Positions 11,047 through 20,540 of a stretch of 64,000 nt of DNA are shown here, piece by piece; the first letter of the stretch is position 1, and each line of letters starts with the position of its first letter. The DNA is from Chaetoceros tenuissimus (lineage: Eukaryota > Bacillariophyta > Thalassiosirophyceae > Chaetocerotales > Chaetocerotaceae). The notes beneath the pieces are model-generated. The model was not told the DNA's origin, made no database searches, and was given only the letters and a program-made list of their open reading frames with translations. The position numbers and the translations under genes were made by a program. Location: the NCBI GenBank assembly GCA_021927905.1, contig BLLK01000019.1, positions 1,488,001 through 1,552,000 on the forward strand. The letters run 5' to 3'.

Positions 11047-12660
11047 TTATTTTGAAGCAAAACGTCCAACAGTCCGTGCTGGTTCCAAATCACAAACTTG
11101 ACTAGCCTCCACAACACCAAAATCAGTCAGCAAATCACTAGCCTTTTGCAACAATGCCAAATCTTCCGCCAATGGTCGTTGATCCTTGGCATTCCCAGTT
11201 TGTGGATCACTCGCTAATACAGCAAATGCCTCTCGAAAATCATCTGGAGTAGCCTTGACATCATTGTTCAAATGACAAGTGATGAGTCTTTCAAATGGAA
11301 ATCGATCTGCAACTTTATTCGCCCATTCCAAAGTTTTAACTGGTTCTCTATCTAAAATCAATTTAGTCAAAATTGGCGGACAGAATATTTTACCATTTTG
11401 AGAAATTGCCTCAAAGTTCTTTTCATCTGCATCATTTTCATGCCATGTCCATGGATACAATGAAAAAGGAACAGCACCTTGTCCCAATGGTTTCATACGC
11501 TTATCAATTTTGGATGCTTGTGAAATCGCTTTTCCAGCACCAACAACTTCAATTTGCGATGGAAAGAATACCAGTCCAAATTGTACCATACGTCTCCATC
11601 CCTTTTGTCGATTCTCAGGAGTATCCTCTACTACATCTTCAATGGAATCTCTCGCATGAAACAACATGGCTCTAGGATCTTCTTGTATAATTTTCGGTGG
11701 ATCCTTTGTGACTGACACGACGGTATCTGTAATCAATAGAGTTTTGGATGATTTATGAAACATTGCCGTCTCACTGAATGCTCCTACGGATTTGAAAGAC
11801 AAAGGACCCAATGATTCCCATTCAAAATCAGCCGCGAATTCCGGTTTTGGATCTTTGTTTGCATAATATTTATACTGACGATTGACCTTTACTAAATCTT
11901 GTTCTCGGTCCGAAGATGGAATTTCCCTCAGTCTTGGTCCACGTTGTACAACCCCCAACCATTCAGGTGCAACTGGTAGTGGAAAAGACCATTGACCAGG
12001 TTGAAGCCATACAGTCGCTTTAGGAAACATGGATGCAAACGCACCAAAGGTAGCTTTATGTTCCAATGCAACAGTCCCCAATACCAAATGTCGTACTGGT
12101 CCATGATCTTTTTCAAGGTTATGAATCATGGAAAGTAATTGTGGAGTGGGTGCTACTGGATTGTAAATCAATAAACCTCCCCCTGCTTCTGGACTGAGTT
12201 TGACAACGGTTTGTCGGACGGGTACATTGACATTCACCACTCCTTGAATTTGATCATGTGTCCAAATTTGATCTTTTAGGATTGTTTGTTCGACTGTGGC
12301 TCTTCGTGTGGAAGTTCCTGCGAGTGGTAGTAATGAGAATGCAATTGTTCCCAATGGCCACGTAGTACTAGCTTTGTCAAATGCTGGTGATGCAATGATG
12401 GAGGATGCTGTAGTAGATTCAGCCATTGCAGATGATGGAATGGTAGATGAAGCGAGTGCTGTAGTGATGGCTGCCATGTCCGATAGAAAACTTCTTCTTG
12501 AATCTTTGCTGTTGTTGCTGTTGCTGTTGTCTTCTTGATGTTGTTTCATGTCAAGAGAAGATGAAACACGAGCTTTATTTGCTTTGTTGGAAATTGAAGA
12601 AAATGCTTCACATTTTTGAAGACACAAATAGACAAGGAATGTCGATGGAATCAGTCTCAT
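11047..12660 (-). CDS. DUF4336 family protein with predicted thylakoid-lumen presequence
   Basis: 537 residues, no intron. The body resembles DUF4336, a family found in plastid-bearing organisms and cyanobacteria, related by fold to metallo-beta-lactamase-like hydrolases (VRHLVLGTVALEHKATFGAF, LLITDTVVSVT); activity unknown. The N terminus is layered. A signal peptide (residues 1-19) ends KCEA before F20, matching the diatom ASAF-type site with Phe at +1. A Ser/Asn-rich transit segment follows. Then comes a twin-arginine stretch, DSRRSFLSDMA (RR at 55-56), with a weakly hydrophobic Ala/Thr/Ser-rich core ending SSAMA at residue 80. This order predicts import into the plastid and then Tat export to the thylakoid lumen. 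That localisation is inference from sequence pattern. Confidence 0.8.
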   Translation of the reverse strand: MRLIPSTFLVYLCLQKCEAFSSISNKANKARVSSSLDMKQHQEDNSNSNNSKDSRRSFLSDMAAITTALASSTIPSSAMAESTTASSIIASPAFDKASTTWPLGTIAFSLLPLAGTSTRRATVEQTILKDQIWTHDQIQGVVNVNVPVRQTVVKLSPEAGGGLLIYNPVAPTPQLLSMIHNLEKDHGPVRHLVLGTVALEHKATFGAFASMFPKATVWLQPGQWSFPLPVAPEWLGVVQRGPRLREIPSSDREQDLVKVNRQYKYYANKDPKPEFAADFEWESLGPLSFKSVGAFSETAMFHKSSKTLLITDTVVSVTKDPPKIIQEDPRAMLFHARDSIEDVVEDTPENRQKGWRRMVQFGLVFFPSQIEVVGAGKAISQASKIDKRMKPLGQGAVPFSLYPWTWHENDADEKNFEAISQNGKIFCPPILTKLILDREPVKTLEWANKVADRFPFERLITCHLNNDVKATPDDFREAFAVLASDPQTGNAKDQRPLAEDLALLQKASDLLTDFGVVEASQVCDLEPARTVGRFASK

Positions 12661-12938
12661 GTTGATAGTATGCTATTGATATAAATTATGCAGACTATCC
12701 TATTACATTCATCAAATGTAATTTTCTTCTTTCTCACTCTTGGAGTGCTGTTTGCTGTTGTGGCTCGCTGATGTAAGTATTTCAATCATAACCTATTATC
12801 AGAATACACTATATCTTTAGCGTCGTCATTGTTTTTATGAAAAGTATCTTTTTCGTGATGGAACGCAACTTCCTTTTTACTTTTTATCAACATTTTTACA
12901 TATTTACCAATTATATTATCCCCCTTATATTACAATGT
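12661..12938. promoter_or_regulatory. Upstream region of DUF4336 gene
   Basis: Short AT-rich spacer upstream of the plastid-protein gene. No distinct element recognised. Confidence 0.35.
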
Positions 12939-13457
12939 TTATGGCATTTGAACCTCTTCAATGGCAATATCACGAAAGTACTCGTCCCCTAAAGTGACTT
13001 TCACACAAAAACTTGGAAGTAATGACTTCCCATTGAACCTACCAATTAAAGAGACCGCAGCAATGCGCCTTACATCCTTTGCATTGACATCTTTCCCACG
13101 AACCAAAAAATAGCAATAAAAAGTACATCCCTTCTTTCTTTCAATTTTAGGAATTCTTTTCAATATATAAAACCATATAGCACCCGAGCATTTTCTATGC
13201 ATGAAAATGGCATCATAGAACTTGAATCTTCTTGATCACACTGGAAATGATCCTTGCACAGCTCAACAGTGCGCGCCCTTTTACATACAAATTGAGTGCA
13301 GCCATCAGGGTGTGTACATACTCCGTAACCACCATGCTCACCACACTTTTGTGATTCAGTATTTGCTCGAAAGTTAGTACAACCTTCTTGTGGGGGATCG
13401 CTGATGGTTCGTTGTACGTGTTTACGAGTAATATTTGGCGCGAACTGTTGAGAACAG
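12939..13457 (-). pseudogene. Decayed gene fragment with Cys/His motifs
   Basis: Two overlapping protein-like stretches lie in different minus-strand frames. The upstream one begins after an acceptor-like TTCTCAACAG (near 13458) and reads FAPNITRKHVQRT, then a Cys/His-rich segment with C-x2-H, C-x-H, GC and C-x2-H spacings (KCGEHGGYGVCTHPDGCTQF, then ELCKDHF). This resembles the short CxH/GC zinc-binding repeats common in stramenopile nuclear proteins. The downstream one (12939-13202) reads HRKCSGAIWFYILKRIPK, CTFYCYFLVRGKD, then VTLGDEYFRDIAIEEVQMP. No intron consensus joins them, so a frameshift is likely. No upstream exon was found; the dispersed repeat lies immediately beyond. The family assignment is weak and it could instead be an untraced spliced gene. 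Confidence 0.4.
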
Positions 13458-13502
13458 AAGATACTGTACAGACATACATACAGTCAGCTTGTCATTGGTA
13501 AT

Positions 13503-13675
13503 TCTTTAATATTTATTATCGGATTGATATCCGATCCCTTACCGCGTTTATTTTTCCGTCCGTTCCATCCGTCCTTCCGTCCGTGTTTTCACACTACCAA
13601 CGGTTGACAACCATACTTTCGTTCTATTTTTTCATACACTCTACTAACGGTTGACATGCAATTTTTCTCTGCCTA
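13503..13675 (-). repeat. Dispersed repeat, copy 2 (inverted relative to 9.0 kb copy)
   Basis: Reverse-complement counterpart of 9005-9190, with the same block order. Here the end motif is a near-palindrome, ATCGGATATCAATCCGAT, around 13520-13537, which could fold into a hairpin. No coding sequence seen. Confidence 0.7.
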
Positions 13676-14338
13676 CGTACTTATCCAATAGCCATTCCAT
13701 CTCTATTCGAAACGTCATTGGTTCTAAATATTTTACTTTACTTAGTCTGGGTTACTAGCTAACTACAAGAGTCCTCCTCGCTCCTCCTGCCTTTGGCCTC
13801 TTAATCAATCGCTCGTACATACTTGCACTGTTCATCGTTCATCACTTACTTACTACCCATCTACCTTGTTACTACCAGGAACTCCTCTCTATTGCAAATA
13901 CTACGTACGTACCTACAATAATAAGTAAGAAATGTTCACCATCAATCCGATTCAGCTTGACTTGTGAAAAGAAATTGAGGAAAGAACGAACCTTCATAAA
14001 TACATCTAATAGTATATTTTCAATGGGTAAATGATTGTATATATTACATCTTTGCTTCTTCCTTGCCACGAACGAATGATCATCCCTCAGCAAGGCAGAT
14101 TTGTAAATGAAAATATAAAGCTAACGTGAATAAGGGAGCATTTTAATGATACAAATTGAAAAGAAATGGATGAATTCACAACAAGTAAGTTATGTGTCTC
14201 CTAGAAGAAAATCATGCATTTACGAATGTCGAAGAACAATAACATTATATAAAAATTGGCTACAAAGCCTTTTCAATTAGAAAAAATATTTTATAGTTTG
14301 ATCAGTCTCCAAAATAATGAATACGAAATTTATTGAAT
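13676..14338. other. Intergenic region, nothing identified
   Basis: AT-rich sequence between the repeat copy and the Cys-rich gene array. The small minus-strand open frame at 13872-14093 has no protein-like features. Confidence 0.5.
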
Positions 14339-15304
14339 CTAATAACACCATTCTACACATTTTGCATTTGTTGGGCAGCACTCGTTGGTTGAGAATGGGC
14401 TATAATCACAATGATCATATCCGCAATATGGATCACTCTGTTGGGGACAATTACATGGATCTTTCTCGCATACCACACCTTCGCAAGAATTTGGAGGGGT
14501 AATGGTTGGGTCAATAGGGATTATCTCTTCCACTACGTCTGAGCAAACTGCCTTTGGACAACAACGTCCTTCAAACTGGACTGGTCTGCATACTTGATCA
14601 ACTCCACAGAAAAAGTTTTCACAAGGATCTGCGCAGTTCAAATCAGAAGGGCATGGACCATCACAACGGGCAATGCAACCTTCCAAACTTGTTGGGCAAC
14701 AGAGAAATGAAGGGAATGGATCATAGTTACATTCATATCCACATCCATCGTATCCATCGAGGTCAGTAGGACAATTGCATGGATCTTCGCTGCATACAAC
14801 ACCTTCACAAAGATTAATAGGGCTATTAGGATTTTCGTCCGGAGCAGGCATAGCTTCATCGAGAACAGGAATAGCTTCATCCACTACGTCGCTTCTGGTA
14901 GCCGAACAAATTGCCTTTGGACAGCAATATTCTTCAAACTCAATCGCTCTGCATACTTCACTATCTCCACAGGTAAAGTTTTCGCAAGGATCTGGACACT
15001 GTGCTTTCAAGTTCGAAGTACATTTTCTACATTTTGCTTCTGGGCAACAATTACCTGCGATTAAAAGTTCATCGCAAAACATATCAGGACTGCAAGGATT
15101 TGATTCTCCTACACAGGCTGATGCACACTTGAATTGCGAGCACTTCTCATTCTTTCCATTCAACGTGATCTCCTCAAAGCCTGAAGTCGTTTGTTTGTTT
15201 CTTCTCCTTACTCCTTGTTTTGCTCCTGATACGTGAGGAGCAATGAGTAGAAGGAGAATGAAGGATAAAGTTTTTGGAGAACCTAGGGTAATTTTGAAGA
15301 ACAT
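14339..15304 (-). CDS. Secreted Cys-rich repeat protein 1 (tandem array)
   Basis: 321 residues, no intron. A signal peptide (TLSFILLLLIAPHVSG) precedes a basic GVRRRNKQ segment. Then follows an N-terminal Cys block (about residues 55-95) and alternating modules in the order A-B-A-B. Module A reads DPCENFTCGDSEVCRAIEFE then YCCPKAICS; module B reads CEGVVCSEDPCNCPTDLDG, a GCGYECNYDPF core and a CCPT ending. The protein stops at CVEWCY, and all three array members end in a paired-Cys motif plus one residue. Cys spacing predicts many disulphides in an extracellular or wall protein. Spacing is reminiscent of antistasin/WAP-like small domains, but I do not recognise the family. Acidic linkers (VVDEAIPVLDEAMPAPDE) join the modules. 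Confidence 0.75.
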   Translation of the reverse strand: MFFKITLGSPKTLSFILLLLIAPHVSGAKQGVRRRNKQTTSGFEEITLNGKNEKCSQFKCASACVGESNPCSPDMFCDELLIAGNCCPEAKCRKCTSNLKAQCPDPCENFTCGDSEVCRAIEFEEYCCPKAICSATRSDVVDEAIPVLDEAMPAPDENPNSPINLCEGVVCSEDPCNCPTDLDGYDGCGYECNYDPFPSFLCCPTSLEGCIARCDGPCPSDLNCADPCENFFCGVDQVCRPVQFEGRCCPKAVCSDVVEEIIPIDPTITPPNSCEGVVCEKDPCNCPQQSDPYCGYDHCDYSPFSTNECCPTNAKCVEWCY

Positions 15305-15600
15305 TCTATAATATTATGTGCTGAACAAAGCAAGAGTGAAAGGAGGGCTTCTTTTTCGAAAAGGCTTCATCTTGGAAAGAACTTCTCTCGATGAGAAGCC
15401 TCAATGTCATACAACGCTAATGAATTCTTATCAAACAACTGCTATCCTTCCTCTTAGCTACGAATACTGTCATTGGATACGAAATTCGAGCTTTTTCGAA
15501 TGTGACTCAGTTGCAAAGTTGTCACAGGTGCTGGGTTTCCCTTTTCTTTTTGAGAAGGGTATTGCGATATATTTGGTTTTGTAGAGATGCACCACGACGA
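15305..15600 (-). promoter_or_regulatory. Conserved upstream region of Cys-rich gene 1
   Basis: Shares short blocks with the regions upstream of the other two array genes. These are a GGCTTCTT-like block, a TCTCGATGAGAAGCCT-like block near 15388, a GAGCTTTTTC block near 15490 and a GGGTTTCCC block near 15534. The order is largely kept, suggesting the promoter was copied with the gene. Confidence 0.45.
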
Positions 15601-15888
15601 AAAGGATTTTGCAAATTTCCCTTGCACAGCAGCAGATCTTCTATCGAGACTATTGAGCCAGATGGAGTACTGATATGATTTATATTTCATATTTGATCCC
15701 TTTACATTAAGTTATGAGTATCCTTATATAATGTACTACATTAGATTCATGAGATCGCTCATACTTAGATAGTTAGCTCATGTAGAAGAAATCGGAATTC
15801 TTTTAAGTAGCTAATTTTAAGTAATGTTTCGAAAGTATTGCGTAGCTACTATTTAAGAATCAAACAGTGATGTATTGTAATTGTAAAG
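15601..15888. other. Intergenic spacer
   Basis: AT-rich spacer within the Cys-rich array. No feature recognised. Confidence 0.4.
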
Positions 15889-16778
15889 CTACATACATAC
15901 GTCTTGGCATCCAGAACTTGATGGGCAGCATTCGCTTGTGGCAAATGGATCATAGTGACAATGGATATCGCAACCACCACTAGCCAACAAAATCTCGTCA
16001 TGGCAATCACAAGGATCATTAGCGCATTTCACATTATCGCAAGAAGCTGTAATTCCATCAGATTTGGAGCAAATTGCCTTTGGACAGCAACGACCTTCGA
16101 ATTTGATTGCTCTGCAAACCTCACCATCTCCACAGCTGAAATTCTCGCAAGGATCTGGGCAGCTGTAGTCAGAAGGGCATGTATCTTCACAATGAGCAAT
16201 ACAACCTGTGGAACTTGTTGGACAACAATTAGTAATTGCTGAAAATGGATCATACGCACATTTGTATCCACATCCATCATGTCTGTCGAGGTCAGTAGGA
16301 CAATTGCATGGATCTTCGGTACATACAACACCTTCACAAAGATTAATAGGGCTATTAGGATCAGTATCGGGGAGAGGAATTCCTGCTGGCTCGTAAGAAC
16401 ACATTGCCTTCGGGCAGCAACGATTCTCGAATTCGATTGCTCTACACACTTTACCATTTCGACAAGTAAAGTTTTCGCAAGGATCTGGACACTTTGATTT
16501 CAAACCAGGATTGCACCGACTACATTTTGCATCTGGGCAGCAATTGCCTGCAATGACAACTTCAGAGCAAAACTCATCAAGCCTACAAGGGTTTAGATTA
16601 GCTTCGCATGGAGATGCACATTCCTTGGCAATACAAGAAGCCTTCTTTCCTTTGTTGCTAAAAGAACTTTCTCTTCTTCGCACTCCTTGGCCAGATGCTA
16701 AAAGAGGAGAAGCAAAGGCGCGATGAAGACTAGAAAGGTAACAAGTGGGAGGTTGTTTGATTTGAATTTGGGATACAT
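15889..16778 (-). CDS. Secreted Cys-rich repeat protein 2, signal peptide out of frame
   Basis: Paralogue of the neighbour at 14339-15304, with the same Cys-block then A-B-A-B order (PCENFTCRNGKVCRAIEFEN, CEGVVCTEDPCNCPTDLDR, and a second A and B pair, ending SSGCQDVCM). The mature region is open from about 16683 and begins GQGVRRRESSF. The expected start lies at 16778, where ATG opens a good signal peptide (MYPKFKSNNLPLVTFLVFIA). That frame ends in a TAG about 80 bases later, just before LASGQGVRRR in the adjacent frame. One base has been lost or gained near 16698-16710, and no intron consensus explains it. Either this member is a recent pseudogene or the assembly carries an indel. Confidence 0.6.
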
Positions 16779-17100
16779 TCTCTCAATTATGTGTGGAGAG
16801 CGTGAAGAAAACAGAGGTCTTCTTATTATAATTAGGGGTTACGCATCAAACACTTATCTCGATGTGGGAAGTCCTCTGTAAAGTAAACTTTAATGAAACT
16901 GCTTTCGTTCATATAGCCAGATTGTTGGCCCCTGAATAAGAAAAAATAGAGCTTTTACAGACAAAACCATTCGAATCTCTTTCGAAAAGTCGCAGATTCC
17001 GGGCTTCCCTCATCCTTCAATACGATTCATACAATATAATACATGTACTTTCACAACGCAACTAAAAGCTGAGTTTGTGATGCTTATTCTGCACTGAAAA
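16779..17100 (-). promoter_or_regulatory. Conserved upstream region of Cys-rich gene 2
   Basis: Contains a CACATAATT-type leader directly before the ATG, a TCTCGATGTGGGAAGTCCT block near 16857 and a GAGCTTTTAC block near 16950. These match in order the blocks ahead of the other two array members. Confidence 0.45.
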
Positions 17101-17515
17101 ACCATCGTCTTGCTTCAGGGAATTCCTGTTCGATCCTATGAGCCAATCGTAAATAAGATAATAGCATGAATGGTCGCTCGTAAACAATAAGAAAACTGAA
17201 CGGATGACATACTCGTACTTTGTACGAAAAGAGATTTGTAAAAGCTTCGTACTTCGAAAAATGCACTATGGTAAAAAGTTTCCTTTTCTTCTTTTATTGT
17301 TTTTAAAAATATATGCAACGATCAATAGATGAATTTGCGGTGCCTATTTCTCTCCAGTTGGTTTTCCACGCAGGAGCTATTTGAAAGAAAAGTTTGAAAA
17401 GTTTCTTGCTATTGGTAATAATAAAAACATTCCACAAACAAAAGAGCGATTTGTTGGTAGCTTGCTTATACAAAAGTTTAAATTATATCGTTCTTTGAAA
17501 AAGCTTCTATGAGAG
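17101..17515. other. Intergenic spacer
   Basis: About 400 bases between array members 2 and 3. Short open frames only, nothing recognisable. Confidence 0.4.
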
Positions 17516-18073
17516 TCAGAAGCACCAATGTGGACATTTACCTGTTGGGCAGCACTCGTCAATAGGAAGTAGATCATATTCACATTCATCATACCCACAA
17601 GTATCATCAGGATCTACTGGACACACATGATCTACTGGACACGGATCTTCACAAACAACTCCTCCACAATCAGGAGTCGGAGTATCTGATTCAACATCAG
17701 AACAAAATGCCGTAAGACAAGGTTCTCCTTCAAATTGAACTGTTCTGCATGTCTGCCAACTTCCACATGAGTGATTTGCGCAAGGATCAGAACACTGCGT
17801 GAATGTAAAATCTAGAGCTATACATTCTGCCACTGGGCAACATTCTCCTTCAGGAAGAACTTCAGTACAAATTTCACTCCATCTGCAAGGGTCTGCTGCA
17901 CATGGAGATTCGCATGTAACTTTACGGCAAGGATCCTTTCCTCCTGTGGTGAAATCCGTTGTTCTTTTTTGTCTGTTTCTTCTACGCACTCCTCGTCCTG
18001 ATACCAAAAGAGGAGAAAAAAGAAGGAGTAAAAGAAATAGGGAAGTGTAGGTTGAATTATTTTTGGAATACAT
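17516..18073 (-). CDS. Secreted Cys-rich repeat protein 3 (short member)
   Basis: 185 residues, no intron. The signal peptide MYSKNNSTYTSLFLLLLLFS ends at VSG, followed by GVRRRNRQK as in the other members. It has the N-terminal Cys block (CRKVTCESPCAADPCRWSEIC), one A module (CSDPCANHSCGSWQTCRTVQ) and one B module (CGGVVCEDPCPVDHVCP then CGYDECEYDLLPIDECCPT), ending KCPHWCF. It therefore has half the repeat content of its neighbours and is the most diverged. Its intact signal frame is the best guide to what the second member should look like. A secreted or wall location is expected. Confidence 0.75.
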   Translation of the reverse strand: MYSKNNSTYTSLFLLLLLFSPLLVSGRGVRRRNRQKRTTDFTTGGKDPCRKVTCESPCAADPCRWSEICTEVLPEGECCPVAECIALDFTFTQCSDPCANHSCGSWQTCRTVQFEGEPCLTAFCSDVESDTPTPDCGGVVCEDPCPVDHVCPVDPDDTCGYDECEYDLLPIDECCPTGKCPHWCF

Positions 18074-18320
18074 TCTTTAAATATATGCGCGTAAATTATG
18101 AAGAGAGGAAAGAAGGCTTCTCCATTCCTCATGTAATAGGGGTTCTGGATGAAAAGTGATGAATTCTTTCGATGGGAAGTCCTGTTTAGCCCTTGGAGCT
18201 TTTTCAAACGTCAAATAGTCAAATTTGTCCCATTATAGTTGCAACTTTGAGTTTCCCTTCCCATTCTAGGTTTCCCCTTTGTGCATACTGTTCGACGCGA
18301 TGAGGTAGAAGGGCTTTTTA
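18074..18320 (-). promoter_or_regulatory. Conserved upstream region of Cys-rich gene 3
   Basis: Carries GGCTTCTCC, TCGATGGGAAGTCCT (near 18170), GGAGCTTTTTCAAA (near 18198) and GAGTTTCCC (near 18249) in the same order as upstream of the other two members. Confidence 0.45.
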
Positions 18321-18499
18321 TTTTCTCATGGGCCCCTATCCTTCTCATATTCCACTACATAAAAATGGTATTTATGCAAGAGGCGATTATACACGACGCG
18401 ATATAGTCGAAGAGATATCTATTCTTCCTACTTTCCTATTATTATACTGCTATAGTCTAGTCGTTTTATTTAAATTTATGGAAGAAATAGGATTTGCTG

Positions 18500-19927
18500 T
18501 TATACACTCTCTAATGATAAAGTTTTCACAATTGCGTCAAATTCTTTGGCTGTAGCATCTGTCTTGATGGACTTTGTACAGAAATGAGTTCGAGAAGAGT
18601 TGAAATTATGTTGACACAATCGTTCTAGAATATTTGTAAGCTTTGGAATATTTCCTTTCCCTGCTACATCGGGTCTTCTATGGAACATTCCTTTCACTTG
18701 AGCCTCCTCTTCTAAAGTTTTTAGAAGCTTCTTTGTATCTCTTGAGATGAACTCACTTGCTTCATGTAGGTCCGCTAAACTATTCATATCTTTGATTATT
18801 TCGTAATCGTGCAATGGCCCTACCCAAATTGGACCTTCTTCTATTGCTTCTTTGCCTACACCCTGAATATCAGGTTCACAATCACACATTGGAGCATCAT
18901 CTCTAGAAGAAGACGCTCCACATGTTTGACATATTTTTATAGGTTGAATGAGGTTTGCAGTTTCATCTGCTGCTTTTGCTCCTCGTAACACTTTGACTGA
19001 TAGCAAACAGAAATGTTCTGTACTGATACTATATACTGGTGAAATCCCCCTATCGTTTCGTCCAGCAGCTTGAGCAATTGCTGCAAGCATTAACCTCACT
19101 CCCCGTTCTCGATAACATGGAGGTCTTTTTGCAGATAAGTGCGCATTGTAATGTCGCTTTGCCATATTTGGCCTTGTACCATACAATACCCCTACATCTG
19201 TTGCACATATTTCAATCATACCATTGGATGGTGCTCTAGCAAATGCGGCATCAAGAAATGGTTGCACCGAACCAAATGGGTCAAGGACAGATATTTCAAA
19301 AGTTTCTTCGTGCAAAAGCGACTGTGCTACTCTTTGACTCATTTCTACTCCTGTGTTTTGATTTTCGTTTTCTCTATTCAAGGAATCTGCATTCTTTTTC
19401 GCAATTTCTAATGCATTCTCATCTAAATCATTTAAAATCACATTCAAATCGGGTATCTTTACATTTGTTTCTCCAATATCTGATAAAAACGCCTTTGCTA
19501 AAATAGGAGATTCTTGATACACTCTTAGACCTTGAATTCCAGTCGCACAAGTTGCATCCAACAGCCTAGCCATTCTCATCTCTTTGCAATATCCATCTTT
19601 TCTAGATTTTTCATGATGCTTTCTAGATTCATTGACGAGAAAATGAGCCGTACTCAATACCACCATATCTCGTCCTATTCTTCGTTTTGGATTATAGAAA
19701 CCTGAAGATGAACCCGGTTTCGATGCCATTGCTTGGGAAGTGTATACATTTGTCAACGATCCTTCACTAATGGTTGTAATTTTTGGTTGAGACAGGGCAT
19801 GTGCAACAATTGTAGTAGAACAGTCGAGTAAATAGTAGATGAGAAGTATCATGAAAGCGAAGAGCTGCCTCGAGCCCCTGCACCCCCGGAACCTAAACTG
19901 AAACATTTCTCTATTAGATGAGTACAT
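18500..19927 (-). CDS. TRM1: tRNA (guanine-26 N2) dimethyltransferase, TRM1 family
   Basis: 475 residues, no intron. It transfers methyl groups from S-adenosylmethionine to N2 of G26 in tRNA. An early FYNPKRRIGRDMVVL block matches the TRM1 entry motif. The SAM-binding motif LDATCATGIQGLRVY and NDLDENALEIAKKN follow, then the catalytic-region motif ATDVGVLYGTRPNMAKRHY. A CYRERGVRLMLAAIAQAAGR block, SISTEHFCLLSVKVLRG and a zinc-binding segment (CQTCG then CDC) lead to GPIWVGPLHD, all in family order. The N terminus has a hydrophobic stretch (FAFMILLIYYLLDCST) ending near HALS, unusual for a nuclear TRM1. It could be an organelle presequence, or the start may lie downstream at the Met of MASKPGSSSGFYNP. 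Function is firm and location uncertain. Confidence 0.92.
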   Translation of the reverse strand: MYSSNREMFQFRFRGCRGSRQLFAFMILLIYYLLDCSTTIVAHALSQPKITTISEGSLTNVYTSQAMASKPGSSSGFYNPKRRIGRDMVVLSTAHFLVNESRKHHEKSRKDGYCKEMRMARLLDATCATGIQGLRVYQESPILAKAFLSDIGETNVKIPDLNVILNDLDENALEIAKKNADSLNRENENQNTGVEMSQRVAQSLLHEETFEISVLDPFGSVQPFLDAAFARAPSNGMIEICATDVGVLYGTRPNMAKRHYNAHLSAKRPPCYRERGVRLMLAAIAQAAGRNDRGISPVYSISTEHFCLLSVKVLRGAKAADETANLIQPIKICQTCGASSSRDDAPMCDCEPDIQGVGKEAIEEGPIWVGPLHDYEIIKDMNSLADLHEASEFISRDTKKLLKTLEEEAQVKGMFHRRPDVAGKGNIPKLTNILERLCQHNFNSSRTHFCTKSIKTDATAKEFDAIVKTLSLESV

Positions 19928-20540
19928 AGACGACTTGAAAGTATGGGATATGTATGTTGAACCAAACCAAATAGATATCTAATGAAATAGACATCAAATG
20001 AGAAAATTGTGTGATGTAAAATTGTTCTGTGAAAAAAAAGGGCGCGCCACCGATCGATCCAAAGACAAAATAGAAAAAGAAGAGAATGAGTGGAAGAGAT
20101 TGAGATAAAATATATAACAATATTTTGCAGTTTATAGAATCATAGAATTTTGTTTGAATTCAATATTTCAATCTCTACATATTCTCTAGGAGCATCTATT
20201 TCTATATATTCTCTAGAAGAATCTAATAATCAAGAGCTTCTTCATGGAAAGTGAAAAGAGTACGTCATTGGCTTTTGACTCGATAAAATGTCTCTTAAAG
20301 ACACTTTCATTTTGCGTATCTTTTTCTCACGCACGTAAGGTAGTCTACTTACTCATCACTCACTTCCTCTTCTGATGGATGTAAATTAATTCAGTTCCTT
20401 TATCATTTACTCTATTCTAAGTATTGATACTACTGGATCACCTATTGGATATTACAGTTCCTTTATCAATACCAGTATTCACCTTTAAGCATCGTTAGCT
20501 ATTGACCACCTTTGCATTCTCAATATCTAAATCACTAGAC
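19928..20540. promoter_or_regulatory. Divergent promoter region between TRM1 and GNAT genes
   Basis: About 600 AT-rich bases shared by two divergent genes. A small imperfect direct repeat (TATTCTCTAGNAG units near 20179 and 20207) is visible. No other element recognised. Confidence 0.4.
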
